Below are positions 8,961 through 16,595 of a stretch of 64,000 bases of DNA, one piece after another. The DNA is from an uncultured Mycoplasmatota bacterium (GTDB lineage: Bacteria; Bacillota_I; Bacilli_A; Izemoplasmatales; Izemoplasmataceae). The notes beneath the pieces are model-generated. The model was not told the DNA's origin and searched no databases. It worked only from the letters and a program-made list of their open reading frames with translations. Position 1 is the first letter of the stretch. Every line of letters begins with the position of its first letter. The position numbers were made by a program, and so were the translations under genes. The stretch lies in contig CAJXLP010000001.1 of NCBI GenBank assembly GCA_913056275.1, forward strand, positions 1-64,000. Reading direction: 5' to 3'.

Positions 8961-8974
8961 ACTGGTTTAGACCA
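8961..8974. promoter_or_regulatory. NagR/DasR-like GntR operator upstream of gntR
   Basis: ACTGGTTTAGACCA differs at one base from the dre half ACTGGTCTAGACCA used by NagR/DasR regulators. It also forms part of a perfect inverted repeat GTCTAA-N5-TTAGAC (8956-8972). It sits between the terminator of the preceding gene and gntR. Confidence 0.6.
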
Positions 8975-9005
8975 AAAAAAAGGCCGGTGCTACAAGGCAC
9001 AGACC
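8974..9005 (-). terminator. intrinsic terminator of the tetR-NifX-like operon
   Basis: On the minus strand the hairpin pairs GTGC/GCAC and, across a small bulge, GGTC/GGCC, then runs into eight T. The stop codon of the NifX-like gene lies in the loop. Confidence 0.75.
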
Positions 9006-9337
9006 GCGGTATCTTCAATATAGACTTTGGGTTTTTTGATGTGGCCATCTAAATATTCCAGTAAAAAGGTTTTAACGTCCCCTTTTTGGCCGTAGTAAAT
9101 ATCAATGCCTCGGCCTTCTAGATGTTCAAAGGTTTCATCGCCAATCATATCTACAGCGATGGCATCGACCCCGCCGTCTTTTAAGTGATCAAAGCTTTCT
9201 AAATGGGCGCTTGTGGAATAGGCAATAGAGCGCATGTATTTGGCTTCTTGGCCAATGATTTTATAAAGGTCAAAGTGTTCGGTGAACGCGTAATGTTCGG
9301 CGATGTGTTTTTTTACAGTCGCAATGGCAAATATCAT
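8990..9337 (-). CDS. NifX/NafY-like dinitrogenase cofactor-family domain protein
   Basis: This single-domain protein of 115 residues starts MIFAIATVKKHIAEHYAFTEHFDLYKI and contains GGVDAIAVDMIGDETFEHLEGRGI, the pattern of the Nitro_FeMo-Co fold (NifX/NafY/MTH1175). Stand-alone members outside nitrogen fixers bind metal clusters or have unknown roles, and no nif genes are present. Its ATG overlaps the TGA of the tetR gene, with GAAGGA upstream, so the two are one operon and this is the most likely partner or target of that regulator. Confidence 0.7.
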   Translation of the reverse strand: MIFAIATVKKHIAEHYAFTEHFDLYKIIGQEAKYMRSIAYSTSAHLESFDHLKDGGVDAIAVDMIGDETFEHLEGRGIDIYYGQKGDVKTFLLEYLDGHIKKPKVYIEDTAVCAL

Positions 9338-9909
9338 GCACGGTCCTTCGTATAATCTAAAATGCCGTGTTTAAAGAAGTCCGTAATTTCTTTTTTTACA
9401 GTCGGATTGTCTAAAAAGCCATGGGATTTTAAATACCGGAATAAATACACAAACACTTTCATGCTTTCACTCGAAAACTTACGGACGGGAATGTCGGAGT
9501 CCGGCGCAAGCTCAATAAAGCGTCTTAAAGAATCCATGACATCGATGTCTTCTCTTTGCAATTGGGCTTTTTCATACGCGACCAATGCTTCTTTAAAGGA
9601 GGCGTCAAACCCTTGATAGCGGTTCGCCTCGTAATCTAAAATTCTGTCTAGACCTTCTTCAAAATCTTTCGCGGTATCTAAAATATCCACCCCTTGTTGG
9701 GTCACGTCATTAAGGGTTTCAGCCATCACAGCTTCAACTAGCCCTTCTTTATTTCCCCAATAATGATAGATCGTTACATGTGAGACTTCGGCCGCATCTG
9801 CGATATCTAAAATATTCATCTTTTTGATGCCGTGTTTTTTAAATAATGTTTGCGCAACTTTTAAGATGTGATTGCGCTTTTTCTGCGTTCTTTTTTCAAA
9901 ACCATTCAT
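9334..9909 (-). CDS. TetR-family transcriptional regulator
   Basis: This 191-residue regulator has an N-terminal helix-turn-helix (HILKVAQTLFKKHGIKKMNI then VSHVTIYHYWGNKEGL) and a variable ligand domain. The start is MNGFEKRT (9909), which has TTGGAGG upstream; the longer in-frame extension crosses the promoter. A promoter TTGCAA-17-TACAAT (9969-9941) and an inverted repeat AACGTAATTACATT (9936-9923) just past the -10 indicate autorepression. It is divergent from a small membrane protein gene, whose promoter shares the same intergenic region. Confidence 0.9.
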   Translation of the reverse strand: MNGFEKRTQKKRNHILKVAQTLFKKHGIKKMNILDIADAAEVSHVTIYHYWGNKEGLVEAVMAETLNDVTQQGVDILDTAKDFEEGLDRILDYEANRYQGFDASFKEALVAYEKAQLQREDIDVMDSLRRFIELAPDSDIPVRKFSSESMKVFVYLFRYLKSHGFLDNPTVKKEITDFFKHGILDYTKDRA

Positions 9910-9922
9910 GCGGATTTCCTCC

Positions 9923-9969
9923 AACGTAATTACATTAAATATTGTAAATCCAATGGCGAATATTTGCAA
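9923..9969 (-). promoter_or_regulatory. promoter and palindromic operator of the tetR-NifX-like operon
   Basis: The minus-strand promoter is TTGCAA (9969-9964), 17 bases, TACAAT (9946-9941). An imperfect 14-bp palindrome with core GTAATTAC occupies 9923-9936 over the expected transcript start, the usual place for a TetR operator. Confidence 0.65.
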
Positions 9970-10020
9970 ACTTTACGAACTCTTAAATATGGTATAATCA
10001 CACCAAAGGAGTGACGTTTA

Positions 10021-10245
10021 ATGGCAAAAAAAGGCGATACAAAGCGCTTACCCAAACCAACCCTTAATGAGGTCCTCGTCCAAATGGCACTTCCAGGAGT
10101 CTTAGGTACGATCATTTATGTCTGGTCGTGGCAAAGTTTCAACGATGATGTTTCAATTCTTGAAAGCATTGGTGACGGTCTTATTTTCATCTCATTTTGG
10201 GCCTTATTACAAATTTTAATCCACCGAAAACGCATCTTTCAATAA
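10021..10245 (+). CDS. small two-helix membrane protein of unknown function
   Basis: I do not recognise this 74-residue protein. It has a basic N-terminus, two hydrophobic segments (about 24-42 and 50-68) and a basic tail RKRIF. An AAAGGAG site and an extended -10 (TGG TATAAT) lie upstream, and a clear terminator follows, so it is a real single-gene unit. It is divergent from the tetR gene and may share its control. Confidence 0.75.
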   Translation: MAKKGDTKRLPKPTLNEVLVQMALPGVLGTIIYVWSWQSFNDDVSILESIGDGLIFISFWALLQILIHRKRIFQ

Positions 10246-10260
10246 ATGAATACTATTTAG

Positions 10261-10294
10261 GCTCATCGACTAATTACATCGATGAGCTTTTTTT
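10261..10294 (+). terminator. intrinsic terminator of the small membrane protein gene
   Basis: Stem GCTCATCGA/TCGATGAGC, nine-base loop, then seven T. Confidence 0.9.
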
Positions 10295-10318
10295 GTAGAG
10301 CATTTAGATGATTTAATA

Positions 10319-10349
10319 CAAAAAGTAGATACCGTTAAGTATCTACTTT
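10319..10349 (-). terminator. intrinsic terminator of mgtE
   Basis: An 11-bp stem AAAGTAGATAC/GTATCTACTTT with a six-base loop and a T tract on the minus strand. Confidence 0.9.
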
Positions 10350-10363
10350 AAGTTTAGATGCCT

Positions 10364-11728
10364 TTATAGTAACCACAAGGCTAATACGAAATAAATCAGC
10401 AATCCCAAAATATCTTGGATGGTCGTAATAAAGGGAATCGCTCCAGCGGCTTGATCGACCCCTGTTTTCATCAAGATAAAGGGAATCATAAACCCTAAAG
10501 CTGTGGCGAGTGTGATACTTCCAAAGATTGCCGAAGTAATAACGAGGGTTAAAGTGAGGTCTTGTTGCCAAATGTAGACGACTGCCGCGGCGATGAGCCC
10601 TAAAATAACTCCCATCGCAATGCCTACAAGCACTTCTTTACGCCACTGTTTAATAAACTGTTTCGTATCGATTTGGCCAAGCGCTAAGGCCCGGGTGAAG
10701 ATGGTCGACGATTGACTCCCAACATTACCGCCCATGGCCATCACGACGGGGATGAAAAAGGCTAAGGCAGTCACACTCGCAAGGGTCTCTTCAAAGCCTG
10801 CAATGACCGTTCCCGCAAACATGGTCCCAAATAAGGTAATCAGTAAAAAGGGAATGCGAACACGCAAAATGGCGGGAAGCTTTCCCGTCGTTAAAACGCG
10901 TGAACGGTCTTCTTCACGGGACGAAAACTCCAGTAACCCTGATGCTGTAAGTGCCGTTTCAACGGCTTCATCGGATAAGACATCCATGGCATCATCGACG
11001 GTAAAGACCCCGACAAGACGTTCATCATGATCGACAATTGGGACGGCCACTAAATCAGAATCTTGCATGAGCCGTGCGACATCTCTTGCATCATCGGAGA
11101 CGCGCGCATAAATCGGGTCTTCTTTAATCTCATCAATCAAGGTATCAGGGTCTGCGGTAAGTAAATCTTTTAAGTCGAGATACCCGATAATTTGCCGAGT
11201 AGAATTCGTCACATATAAATGGTATATCGTTTCCATGTCTTGGGCTTTTTTACGAATGATGACGAGTGCTTCTTGAACACTTATCCCTTTTTTAAAAGAG
11301 ACATACTTCGGTGTCATCAAATTTCCGGCAGACCCAGACTCATATCCCATGACAAGGGCCGTGAGTGCTTTTTCTTTTTTGGTCAGCGATTCGAGTAAAT
11401 ACTTCGCCACTTTTGCGGGCAACTCATCCATCAAGGCGGCGCGGTCATCGGGCTCTAAATTTTTAAAAACGGATAAGGCTTCGGTGTCTGTCAAACTTTG
11501 TATGAGTTGTTGCTGAGTGTCGACTTCGATGTATTCAAAGACGGCCAGTGCATTATCTTTAGCCAGTAAACGAAACACCAAACTTTGTTTGGCGGGTTCT
11601 AAAACTTCGATAATATCTGCTAAAAAATACGCTTCTAAGGCATTGGCTTGACCCTTCAATGGTTCTAGTTGATGCGTATCAATTAACGTTCTAAATTCTC
11701 TGAGGGTCTGTAATTTATCGGCTTCCAT
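10364..11728 (-). CDS. mgtE: MgtE magnesium channel/transporter
   Basis: This 454-residue protein has the MgtE layout: an N-terminal superhelical domain (1-130), two CBS domains (about 135-260) with acidic patches that sense cytosolic Mg2+, and a C-terminal five-helix pore domain from about 285. The pore signature AMGGNVGSQSSTIFTRALALG is present. TAGGAGTAGT precedes the ATG. It follows the esterase gene by 15 bases on the same strand, so the two are co-transcribed. No M-box riboswitch is visible in the short leader of the operon. Confidence 0.95.
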   Translation of the reverse strand: MEADKLQTLREFRTLIDTHQLEPLKGQANALEAYFLADIIEVLEPAKQSLVFRLLAKDNALAVFEYIEVDTQQQLIQSLTDTEALSVFKNLEPDDRAALMDELPAKVAKYLLESLTKKEKALTALVMGYESGSAGNLMTPKYVSFKKGISVQEALVIIRKKAQDMETIYHLYVTNSTRQIIGYLDLKDLLTADPDTLIDEIKEDPIYARVSDDARDVARLMQDSDLVAVPIVDHDERLVGVFTVDDAMDVLSDEAVETALTASGLLEFSSREEDRSRVLTTGKLPAILRVRIPFLLITLFGTMFAGTVIAGFEETLASVTALAFFIPVVMAMGGNVGSQSSTIFTRALALGQIDTKQFIKQWRKEVLVGIAMGVILGLIAAAVVYIWQQDLTLTLVITSAIFGSITLATALGFMIPFILMKTGVDQAAGAIPFITTIQDILGLLIYFVLALWLL

Positions 11729-11743
11729 ACTACTCCTAAACTA

Positions 11744-12349
11744 TTACGTATATTGACGCATTAACCAAGCTTTCACGGATGCGAGTTCTGCTTGTGAAAT
11801 TTGGTGGCCTTGATCGGTCGGTTCTAAGGTGACTGAGGCCGATGCATTTGTCAGGTCATCTTGCAATTGAAGGCTTTCTTTGTATGGGCAAATCGGATCG
11901 TTTTTCCCAGCCGTAATTAATACATTAATACCGTCTAAATTTTTCGGTTTAATCGATTCATAGGGCACCATGGGATGGAGTAGCACACAGGTTTGAATAC
12001 GGGTTTCGTTATGATACAGCATACTCCCTATGAAGTTGGCACCGTTCGAATACCCTAAGGCAATCACATGCGACGCATCTGTTTGATGGGTATCAATCAA
12101 GGCTTGCAGTTCACTTTGATAAGCGGCGGTCCGTTCAATCAAATCAGCCTCATCAAATACACCAGGTCTGACCCGTTTAAAAAATCGGAGTAAGCCGTGT
12201 TCATTGACGTCACCACGAAAACTTAAAAGCGAGGCTTTTTCATCAATTAGATCCATCAGACCGAGCAAATCGTGCTCGTTCCCTCCGGTCCCATGGAAGA
12301 GTAAATAAAGCGGATGATTCGGGTCGCCTTTACGAAAAATAAATTCCAT
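11744..12349 (-). CDS. alpha/beta hydrolase, phospholipase/carboxylesterase family
   Basis: This 201-residue esterase has a complete triad: nucleophile in GYSNGA, aspartate in GKNDPICP and histidine in DQGHQIS. The oxyanion segment LFHGTGGNEHDL is at the N-terminus. The family (PF02230) includes MhqD-like enzymes that cleave carboxylic esters. AAAGGAG lies before the ATG. It is first in an operon with mgtE and is divergent from a DUF2892 gene; nothing in the sequence links the esterase to magnesium. Confidence 0.87.
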   Translation of the reverse strand: MEFIFRKGDPNHPLYLLFHGTGGNEHDLLGLMDLIDEKASLLSFRGDVNEHGLLRFFKRVRPGVFDEADLIERTAAYQSELQALIDTHQTDASHVIALGYSNGANFIGSMLYHNETRIQTCVLLHPMVPYESIKPKNLDGINVLITAGKNDPICPYKESLQLQDDLTNASASVTLEPTDQGHQISQAELASVKAWLMRQYT

Positions 12350-12435
12350 CTTAACACTCCTTTAAAACGCATATAATGTGCATCGTACGTGCTTAGTATT
12401 TATAATACCATTAAGCCACTTGCAAGGAGATTGAT

Positions 12436-12648
12436 ATGAAAAATGTCGGAAAATTAGACGCTCGCATTCGGTATGTGATTGCTGCAGTCTTAGTCGTTGT
12501 TGGATTATTACTGGGCGATCCACTGGCGACACCTTCCATCGTTTTATATGTCTCAGGCGCAGTGTTAGCTGTGACTGGGGCGGTTGGAATGTGTGGGCTG
12601 TATAAACTCATTGGCGTCAACACCTGCCCCTTAGAAGAGCGTAAATAG
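12436..12648 (+). CDS. DUF2892 (YgaP-like) two-helix membrane protein
   Basis: This 70-residue protein starts MKNVGKLDARIRYVIAAV, followed by two membrane helices separated by a short loop, and ends with the family signature CGLYKLIGVNTCP. DUF2892 also forms the membrane part of YgaP-type rhodanese proteins; here it stands alone and its function is unknown. AAGGAG lies eight bases before the ATG. It is a single-gene unit ending in a bidirectional terminator. Confidence 0.88.
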   Translation: MKNVGKLDARIRYVIAAVLVVVGLLLGDPLATPSIVLYVSGAVLAVTGAVGMCGLYKLIGVNTCPLEERK

Positions 12649-12686
12649 AAAAAGCGGATTCACTTTATAAGTGGACCCGCTTTTTT
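12649..12686. terminator. bidirectional terminator between DUF2892 and DUF1801 genes
   Basis: A long imperfect hairpin, AAAAAGCGG..CACTT/AAGTG..CCGCTTTTTT, serves convergent genes on both strands with A and T tracts at either side. Confidence 0.85.
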
Positions 12687-13023
12687 ATCGCCATAACGTA
12701 TTTAAATGTGCTTTTTCTTGGATGTTGTATTCAATCATTGATGCAATTAGCTCATAGGGCACAGGCGTATCCCAGGGAACCTTTAATAGTTCTTTCGAAC
12801 GCGTGAGTCCAAGTGAGTGAATCGCCTCTTCGAAGTGATCTAAACAGGCCCGTTCGGGAGCGATGGAGAGGTGTGTTTGTGTCTTGCTAAAAGCGATGAT
12901 AAAGGTTTGATTCAAGAGATACATCGGTTGATTCCACTTCATTTCAACGTGACACTCCGGATATGCATCTATCATCCAGGCATCCACCACCTGCATGGTA
13001 TCTTGGATGTTTGAAGAAGGCAT
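12685..13023 (-). CDS. DUF1801 (YdhG-like) protein
   Basis: This 112-residue protein has the DUF1801 pattern: PECHVEMKWNQPMYLLNQTFIIAFSKTQTHLSIAP, with the C-terminal AHLNTLWR. In Bacillus a homologue (Fra/YdhG) was reported as an iron chaperone; most members are uncharacterised. The second of two closely spaced ATGs (13023) is the better start because AAAGGAG lies seven bases before it, while the first is only one base from the same site. Confidence 0.8.
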   Translation of the reverse strand: MPSSNIQDTMQVVDAWMIDAYPECHVEMKWNQPMYLLNQTFIIAFSKTQTHLSIAPERACLDHFEEAIHSLGLTRSKELLKVPWDTPVPYELIASMIEYNIQEKAHLNTLWR

Positions 13024-13099
13024 CGGCATACTCCTTTAAGAGATATGATACAGTAATACATGACTTATTATAAACTTACTAATTAAAAACGAGGGACGT

Positions 13100-13579
13100 A
13101 TGATCGCATTATATATCGTAACTGGAGGCGCATTAGTCGTATCCTTTCTCTTTGACCCAACTAAGACCTTGATGGGCTTAAAAAAAGGCTGGATGAAATT
13201 TTATAAAACCTTGCCCAACTATTTGTTTTTACTCATGCTCATTTCGTTAATTTTATTGGTGTCGGAAGATTTCATCATTGAAAACTTGGGCCAAGAAAAT
13301 GTCTTTTTAGGCGTCTTATTCAGTCTTGGCATTGGCTCTGTGACAATGATGCCTGGGTTTATTGCTTACCCCTTGTCACGGATTCTTTTAGAGCGCGGGG
13401 TACCCTATATGGTGATTACAGCATTTGTCACATCCTTGATGCTCGTTGGGGTCGTAACCTATCCCTTAGAAAAAGCGTATATGGGACGAAAGGCGACCAT
13501 TTTAAGAAACATCATGAGCTTCTTAGTCGCCGCTGGCATTTCCCTAATTGCAGGAATTTTATACGGTGAAATCGTATGA
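13100..13579 (+). CDS. DUF318-type permease, first half
   Basis: This 159-residue membrane protein has about four helices and the motif IGSVTMMPGFIAYPLSRILLERGV, which matches the first repeat of the PF03773 permease family (UPF0718/ArsP-like). Full-length members of about 300-350 residues carry two such repeats and export organoarsenicals or unknown compounds. Here the two halves are separate genes overlapping by four bases (ATGA), so they probably assemble as a heterodimer. GAGGGACGT precedes the ATG. Confidence 0.8.
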   Translation: MIALYIVTGGALVVSFLFDPTKTLMGLKKGWMKFYKTLPNYLFLLMLISLILLVSEDFIIENLGQENVFLGVLFSLGIGSVTMMPGFIAYPLSRILLERGVPYMVITAFVTSLMLVGVVTYPLEKAYMGRKATILRNIMSFLVAAGISLIAGILYGEIV

Positions 13580-14100
13580 CAAAATCAACGCGGAACTATC
13601 TAATCTTTGGTGCGTTCTTAATCTTTTCACTGGTCTCTTGGATCGTAGAATATGATTTTGGGTTAGCTATTTGGGACAACTTTTTAGTCTTTGCCATCGA
13701 CATGGTATTGATACTACCACCCGCTTTTATTTTAATCGGTCTGTTTGATGTCTGGGCGAAAAATGAAACGATTGAAAAACACTTCGGAAAAACCAATAAC
13801 CCGATGCGTTTCATCTATTCAATCCTGCTTGCTTCCACCACGGTGGGAGGCACCTTCGTCGCATTTCCTGTGGCCAATGCGCTTTATCATAAAGGCGCCA
13901 AGTATTCTTCCATCTTTACTTACGTCACAGCAGCCTCTTTATTCATGATTCCCATGACTATTATGGAAGCGTCCATCTTAGGACTTAAGTTTACTAGTAT
14001 TCGCTTACTCGCTTCGATTCCCTTCATCGTCATTGGGGCGATTCTTCTAGAAAAATATTTTGAAAAAACAGGGTATCAGTTACCGACAGTCAATGACTAA
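13576..14100 (+). CDS. DUF318-type permease, second half
   Basis: This 174-residue membrane protein has about five helices and the second-repeat motif ASTTVGGTFVAFPVANALYHKGAK, paired with the preceding half-gene. It contains an aromatic N-terminal helix and a short cytosolic stretch FDVWAKNETIEKHFGKTNNP before the core repeat, also found in family members. Its start overlaps the stop of the first half, and a strong terminator follows, so the pair is a two-gene operon. The substrate is not evident. Confidence 0.82.
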   Translation: MTKSTRNYLIFGAFLIFSLVSWIVEYDFGLAIWDNFLVFAIDMVLILPPAFILIGLFDVWAKNETIEKHFGKTNNPMRFIYSILLASTTVGGTFVAFPVANALYHKGAKYSSIFTYVTAASLFMIPMTIMEASILGLKFTSIRLLASIPFIVIGAILLEKYFEKTGYQLPTVND

Positions 14101-14140
14101 AAAAGGGACGCACTTTCTCATAAAGTGTGTCCCTTTTTTA
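14101..14140. terminator. bidirectional terminator between the permease and GNAT genes
   Basis: Stem AAAAGGGAC..CACTTT/AAAGTG..GTCCCTTTTT with flanking A and T tracts; the stop codon of the minus-strand GNAT gene overlaps its right arm. Confidence 0.9.
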
Positions 14141-14605
14141 GGTTAATAAGTCATCAATGGTGTCCCCCTCAAGGCGATACACACTCCACCCTTTCATTGG
14201 TTTAGCACCGAGTGATAAATAAAATTCAATGCTTGGTGTATTCCAGTCTAAGCACGACCATTCAATTCGGCCGTAGTCTTCATCTTTGGCCATTTTCGCG
14301 AACCTTTTAAAAAGCGCTTTTCCGTAGCCTTTTCCTCTGGATGCTTTTTGAATGTAGATATCTTCGATGTAGATGCCGGGTTTTCCTTTGAAGGTTGAAA
14401 AGTGCGTAAAATATAGCGAAAACCCAACCGCCTTACGACCCTCAAAGACTACAAAAACGTGAGCTTTCGGGTCATCAAAGAGCCACTTTTCTAACGCGGT
14501 TTCAGTCGCTTCCACCTGATCGGCCATCTTTTCATACACCGCCAGTTCTTTGATGAAGGTTAAGATTATCGGAATGTCAGCACGTGTGGCGTGGCGGATA
14601 TCCAT
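14138..14605 (-). CDS. GNAT acetyltransferase, SSAT/thialysine acetyltransferase-like
   Basis: This 155-residue protein matches the spermidine/thialysine N-acetyltransferase group: MDIRHATRADIPIILTFIKEL, AVYEKMADQVEATE, then the acetyl-CoA loop SRGKGYGKALF and the C-terminal CLDWNTPSIEFYLSLGAKP. It acetylates a small amine (polyamine or lysine analogue) with acetyl-CoA. Its ATG immediately follows the stop of tsaC (TAAATG), with CGAGGA upstream, so both genes are one transcript. Confidence 0.87.
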   Translation of the reverse strand: MDIRHATRADIPIILTFIKELAVYEKMADQVEATETALEKWLFDDPKAHVFVVFEGRKAVGFSLYFTHFSTFKGKPGIYIEDIYIQKASRGKGYGKALFKRFAKMAKDEDYGRIEWSCLDWNTPSIEFYLSLGAKPMKGWSVYRLEGDTIDDLLT

Positions 14606-15652
14606 TTAGTGGTCCTCGCTTTCTACTAAGTGAGTCACATGATGATTGGCGGCTTTTTTCATGCGGTCTAACAAGGCGGCATTAAGATCGGGACGAGCAA
14701 GCAAATAAATCATCTCAACGTCATCATCATCCATCTCTCTTAAACGCGCATATAAGTCTCTCATGATTGAGGCTGAATCATCGATCGATCCAAGAGGACT
14801 CACCTTTAAAAAACTGAAATGTTCAGCCCACTCTATCGGGCATATGACTCGCGTATTTTCTGGCGCTGTTTGACGCATTAAATATTCAAAAATTTCCGGT
14901 GTATCCCCGAGTATTAATTCAACCGATCCTTGGGGTTGATAGTGTCCATATTTCAGACCCGGTGAACGCGGGATATCGACGGTTGACTGGGTGTAAGGAA
15001 CTGGCTTTTTTAATGTGGCTTCGAGCATCGCTTGATCAATCTGACCAGGTCTTAATATTTCCACATTTTCCCGGCTAACATCCACGACGGTTGACTCTAA
15101 CCCAATCATACTTTCCCCGCCATCAATGATCATATCCACGCGGCCGAATAAATCGTTTTTTACATGCGCGAAGGTGGTCGATGATGGGCGCCCAGAAAGA
15201 TTCGCGGATGGCGCAGCAAGCGGCGTATTCGCAGCATGTATTAAAGCGTGCATCACCGGATGACTCGGCATTCTTACCGCCACACTATCAAGGCCACCTG
15301 TCACTGCATAAGGGACGCGTGTGGCTTTTTTAAATATGAGCGTGAGGGGACCGGGCCAAAAAGCATCCATCAGCGTTTTAGCATCTTCTGAAATATCGGT
15401 CACAATCTGTTTTAGCATGGTCGAATCTGCGATATGCAAAATAAGCGGGTTATCAGAGGGCCGGCCTTTTGCCGCGTAAATTTTGGCGATGGCGGTTGGA
15501 TCTAACCCGTTGGCAGCTAAACCATAAACCGTTTCCGTTGGGACCACACACGTGGCACCATTGAAAAGGCGTTGGCCGATTTTTTGATAATCCAAAGTAC
15601 TCAGTTTGGACGCTTGAAATAAAGCGGTTTTCATTCGTGGTTTTTTCATCAT
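14606..15652 (-). CDS. L-threonylcarbamoyladenylate synthase (Sua5/TsaC type)
   Basis: This 348-residue enzyme makes threonylcarbamoyl-AMP for the t6A modification of ANN-decoding tRNAs. The YrdC domain covers about 20-210 (VPTETVYGLAANG, KGRPSDNPL, SANLSGRPSSTTF) and a C-terminal Sua5 domain follows, so it is the long form. Two adjacent ATGs start the frame; there is no Shine-Dalgarno sequence, and TGA-TACACT ends five bases before the first ATG, suggesting a leaderless or near-leaderless mRNA. The GNAT gene follows directly. Confidence 0.93.
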   Translation of the reverse strand: MMKKPRMKTALFQASKLSTLDYQKIGQRLFNGATCVVPTETVYGLAANGLDPTAIAKIYAAKGRPSDNPLILHIADSTMLKQIVTDISEDAKTLMDAFWPGPLTLIFKKATRVPYAVTGGLDSVAVRMPSHPVMHALIHAANTPLAAPSANLSGRPSSTTFAHVKNDLFGRVDMIIDGGESMIGLESTVVDVSRENVEILRPGQIDQAMLEATLKKPVPYTQSTVDIPRSPGLKYGHYQPQGSVELILGDTPEIFEYLMRQTAPENTRVICPIEWAEHFSFLKVSPLGSIDDSASIMRDLYARLREMDDDDVEMIYLLARPDLNAALLDRMKKAANHHVTHLVESEDH

Positions 15653-15684
15653 GATTTAGTGTATCACATCGCATCAAAAGCCAT

Positions 15685-15710
15685 AAAAAAAGCTTCCCGC
15701 AGGAAGCTTT
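15685..15710 (-). terminator. intrinsic terminator of heliorhodopsin gene 1
   Basis: Stem AAAGCTTCC/GGAAGCTTT with a four-base loop, then seven T on the minus strand. Confidence 0.92.
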
Positions 15711-15722
15711 AAAAGGCAATGA

Positions 15723-16550
15723 TTAAGATGGTTGGAAGGCCCCGAATAAGACGAGCCATGTGAGTAAGGTTTTCGCGACCAACGACAAGATAATGTAACC
15801 ACGTTCGCCGTATAAATAGTTTTTGAATTTACCAATTCCCGCATACTGTAAGTACATGTTGACGGGGAATGTATTAAAGGCGATAAAGTACGTCGCTAAA
15901 ATGGCCCAGACAAATCCCGGGACTTGATCGATGTTTGGGTTAACTCCAATGTATAAAGCAATCGCCACCCAAGGTGCAAGACCAATGACAGATCCGAATA
16001 TGAAAGGAAGCCAGTTGGTTTTTCCGTCGGTTTTATCTTTTCCACCGTTCAACAATTCCATATCGAGACCAAATAAGTTCATCGCTGCATTCGCGAGGGC
16101 GATGAGTGCGAAGACTGCGATATCCCTCACCCCAAATAAGGCGGAGATCAAGACAATCATGAGCGAGGATGACAAGGCATATTCATACCAACGTAATTTG
16201 TTAATACCCTGCTCTAAACCTTCAGCATATTTTTTCTTGTACGGAATCGCGATGATGAAATGAAACAACGCTGATAACAACAAGAAGCTTGCTGTCATTG
16301 GTAAAAATGGTAAGTTGAATAATGTATCGGTCGTTGTCAGAACGAGTCCTTGGCCTTCGATAAAGGCAAGGTATTGACCGACCACAGGAATTTCAAAAGC
16401 TGCTTGATTGTCTGAAAGATTCGGATAGACAAAGAAAGCAAAAATCATCATGGCAACCCCTTGGACCAAGTGGACTGACCCCATGATTTTGTTAAATCTA
16501 ATCAACCGTGGAATATTGAGCTTTGATTCTTTCAATGCTTGTGTAGCCAT
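15723..16550 (-). CDS. heliorhodopsin 1
   Basis: This 275-residue seven-helix retinal protein is assigned to the heliorhodopsins from conserved positions: H27 in MGSVHLVQG, H97 in SALFHFII, R120 and counterion E123 in [10 protein letters not shown], and S256/K260 in SLVAK, where the lysine forms the retinal Schiff base. These match H23, H80, R104, E107, S237 and K241 of heliorhodopsin 48C12. Heliorhodopsins sit inverted in the membrane (N-terminus inside) and are slow-cycling light sensors or modulators, not known pumps. GGGAGGA precedes the ATG, and TATAAT lies in the 45-base gap after the DUF6624 gene. A terminator follows, so it can be its own unit. Confidence 0.93.
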   Translation of the reverse strand: MATQALKESKLNIPRLIRFNKIMGSVHLVQGVAMMIFAFFVYPNLSDNQAAFEIPVVGQYLAFIEGQGLVLTTTDTLFNLPFLPMTASFLLLSALFHFIIAIPYKKKYAEGLEQGINKLRWYEYALSSSLMIVLISALFGVRDIAVFALIALANAAMNLFGLDMELLNGGKDKTDGKTNWLPFIFGSVIGLAPWVAIALYIGVNPNIDQVPGFVWAILATYFIAFNTFPVNMYLQYAGIGKFKNYLYGERGYIILSLVAKTLLTWLVLFGAFQPS

Positions 16551-16595
16551 ATAAATCCTCCCTTGTAAATGCTTTTATTATACACGATAAATAAA

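Noticed and set aside
12350-12435. M-box (magnesium) riboswitch ahead of the mgtE operon
   Set aside because: The leader is only about 80 bases, shared with a divergent gene, and shows none of the multi-helix structure of that riboswitch.
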